Positions 62,881-64,000 of a stretch of 64,000 bases of DNA are shown here, piece by piece (position 1 is the stretch's first letter; every line of letters starts with the position of its first letter). Both the position numbers and the translations under genes were made by a program. Below the pieces are notes generated by a model. It worked only from the letters and a program-made list of their open reading frames with translations. It made no database searches and was not told the origin of the DNA. The stretch covers positions 83,168,955 through 83,232,954 of the forward strand of contig OY755039.1 in assembly GCA_963576565.1 (NCBI GenBank). The letters run 5' to 3'. This stretch comes from Aspidapion aeneum. Its lineage: Eukaryota > Arthropoda > Insecta > Coleoptera > Brentidae.

Positions 62881-64000
62881 TATTTAGTTTTTTACATTTT
62901 TTATTGCAATAATTTTTTTTTCTAATATAAAATACAATTTCAATGGTCCGGATTATTTTCAATATTTATTTTTATCTGTACAAACCTAGTATTAGAATGC
63001 TAATGTTACTTGAAAAAGTGCATGCCAACAAAGGGGAAACTAACAAAATTTTGAAACCAATAGTTGGCATCCTAAAATTTCCAAAAAATTATAAAAGAAG
63101 TTAGTGGTAAACTTAAATGTAGACAGATTTGGGACCCTTAAACTAATATAATCATTACGAAATACACTCCACTAAACCAATAAATTTTTAAAAATCAGTA
63201 AAAGATTATACGGTTTTAGTCAGAAATATTAATTTGATATCGGCACATTAAGAGTGGGAAACAAAATATTAAAATCTAAACCGCTTTAAACTAAAAATAT
63301 TTTTTATTTGTGAAACCTATTTTTAATTAAATTTTTTTATTAACAAGCGCTTTTCTACGCCAAATAAATAAACAATACAAGTTTGGTTTAGAGTGCCAAC
63401 ATTAGGAAACAACGTTTTTTTTAGAAGTCCCTTTATTGACAGGGGGTGCCAATAGATGGATTACCCCATAATTTAAAATGTCTGTCGCTGGCATCTCCTT
63501 TTTTTTGGAAATATAAAAAAAAACAAAAAGTAATAATTATAAATTACCCTAAAACTATCGGCCTAACTGTCTTCGGCTTAAAGTTTTAATTGCTTAGTCC
63601 CTAACACTTTAATCTAAAAAATTATTCAAGAGTGATCCTTAATAAAATGGCTTTTTATACCTTATTTTTTGCATTCATCGTACTGCACCTCTTTTGTTAA
63701 CGTTTTAAGCCAGGCTTATTGTTAAAACACTGTGGTTTATTTATTGCAATGTAAAGCAATGTTGTCAGGTTAAAAAATGTTCATTACCGAAAAGAAATTT
63801 CTTACAGAAACCTTACTTAAAAAAAAAATTAAATGAGGTGCCAACAATAGGCTGAGTGCCAGCAATAGGCAAGTTTACCCTAATACGTTTTATGTCTAAA
63901 TTTTTTTAAATGAATTTGTGGCCAAAATATCTAACACTTTTGGTAAATATTAAATCTTTTTTTAATCGAAACACCCTACATTTTTAGATTTTTGTTTCCT
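62881..64000. other. noncoding to window end
   Basis: AT-rich, with the inverted GGCAC-type repeats noted for 61604-63888. No gene is recognised in either strand. Confidence 0.5.

Larger units (their letters stand above)
61604..63888. mobile_element. possible element with GGCAC-repeat inverted ends
   Basis: The left edge is GGGTGGTAAACTGCCCAATCGTTGGCA with CTATTRTTGGCACCCAT repeats (61808-61875). The right edge carries the inverted form: GTGCCAATAG, GTGCCAACAATAGG and GTGCCAGCAATAGGC, then AAGTTTACCCT (63397-63888). The structure is similar in spirit to the foldback elements, but I could not find a clear target duplication. A Penelope-like relic lies inside. Confidence 0.4.

Overview
The window looks like a stretch of AT-rich arthropod (most likely insect) nuclear genome made almost entirely of mobile and repetitive DNA. 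The evidence is the mix of BEL/Pao LTR retrotransposons, Jockey-, RTE- and CR1-like LINEs, Penelope-like pieces with hammerhead-like motifs, hAT and pogo/Tigger remnants, foldback elements with 9-bp target duplications, and a virus-like protein-primed DNA polymerase gene with a spliceosomal intron. I found no convincing ordinary host gene. The species cannot be named from the sequence.

Layout. 1-8826: an essentially perfect tetranucleotide array, (TCTG)n, with a central block of the 8-mer TCTGACTG. 8.9-17.0 kb: a virus- or transposon-derived gene block. It holds a decayed protein-primed family B DNA polymerase with an endonuclease-VII-like zinc/HNH segment (minus strand, 10655-14499), flanked by three intact small genes: 347 aa (minus), 121 aa (plus) and 185 aa (minus). 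Two intergenic regions of this block carry clustered AAGGTCA half-sites in tandem arrays. 17-29.4 kb: noncoding DNA with a Penelope-type inverted insertion (19.67-19.97), two foldback elements (21.32-22.47 and 27.66-28.53), two elements with CACCAGTATTTACTAAG-like ends, tandem duplications and a hAT relic.

29.46-46.49 kb is a nested set. A Jockey-like LINE (29461-29816, resuming at 44958) was split by a BEL/Pao element (BEL1, plus strand, 29817-44952, TSD CCCAG). BEL1 was in turn split by a second BEL/Pao element on the opposite strand (BEL2, 30790-38244, TSD GATAT) and by a 708-bp insertion with a 13-bp duplication (43099-43806). Both LTR pairs are nearly identical, about three differences each by eye, yet both gag-pol regions are broken.

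46.5-64 kb: a degenerate ~190-bp satellite in inverted arrangement with a third foldback inside it, a tRNA-like gene with a Gly-like body and anticodon AGA, several LINE relics, a pogo/Tigger-type remnant, palindromic DNA elements, and a Penelope-like 3' relic inside a larger element with GGCAC-repeat ends.

How the parts work together: the only set that resembles a coordinated system is the 8.9-17 kb block. Its genes have their own promoters and polyadenylation signals and share promoter motifs. The polymerase is dead here while the accessory genes stay open. The rest is a record of successive insertions whose order can be read from interruptions and target-site duplications.
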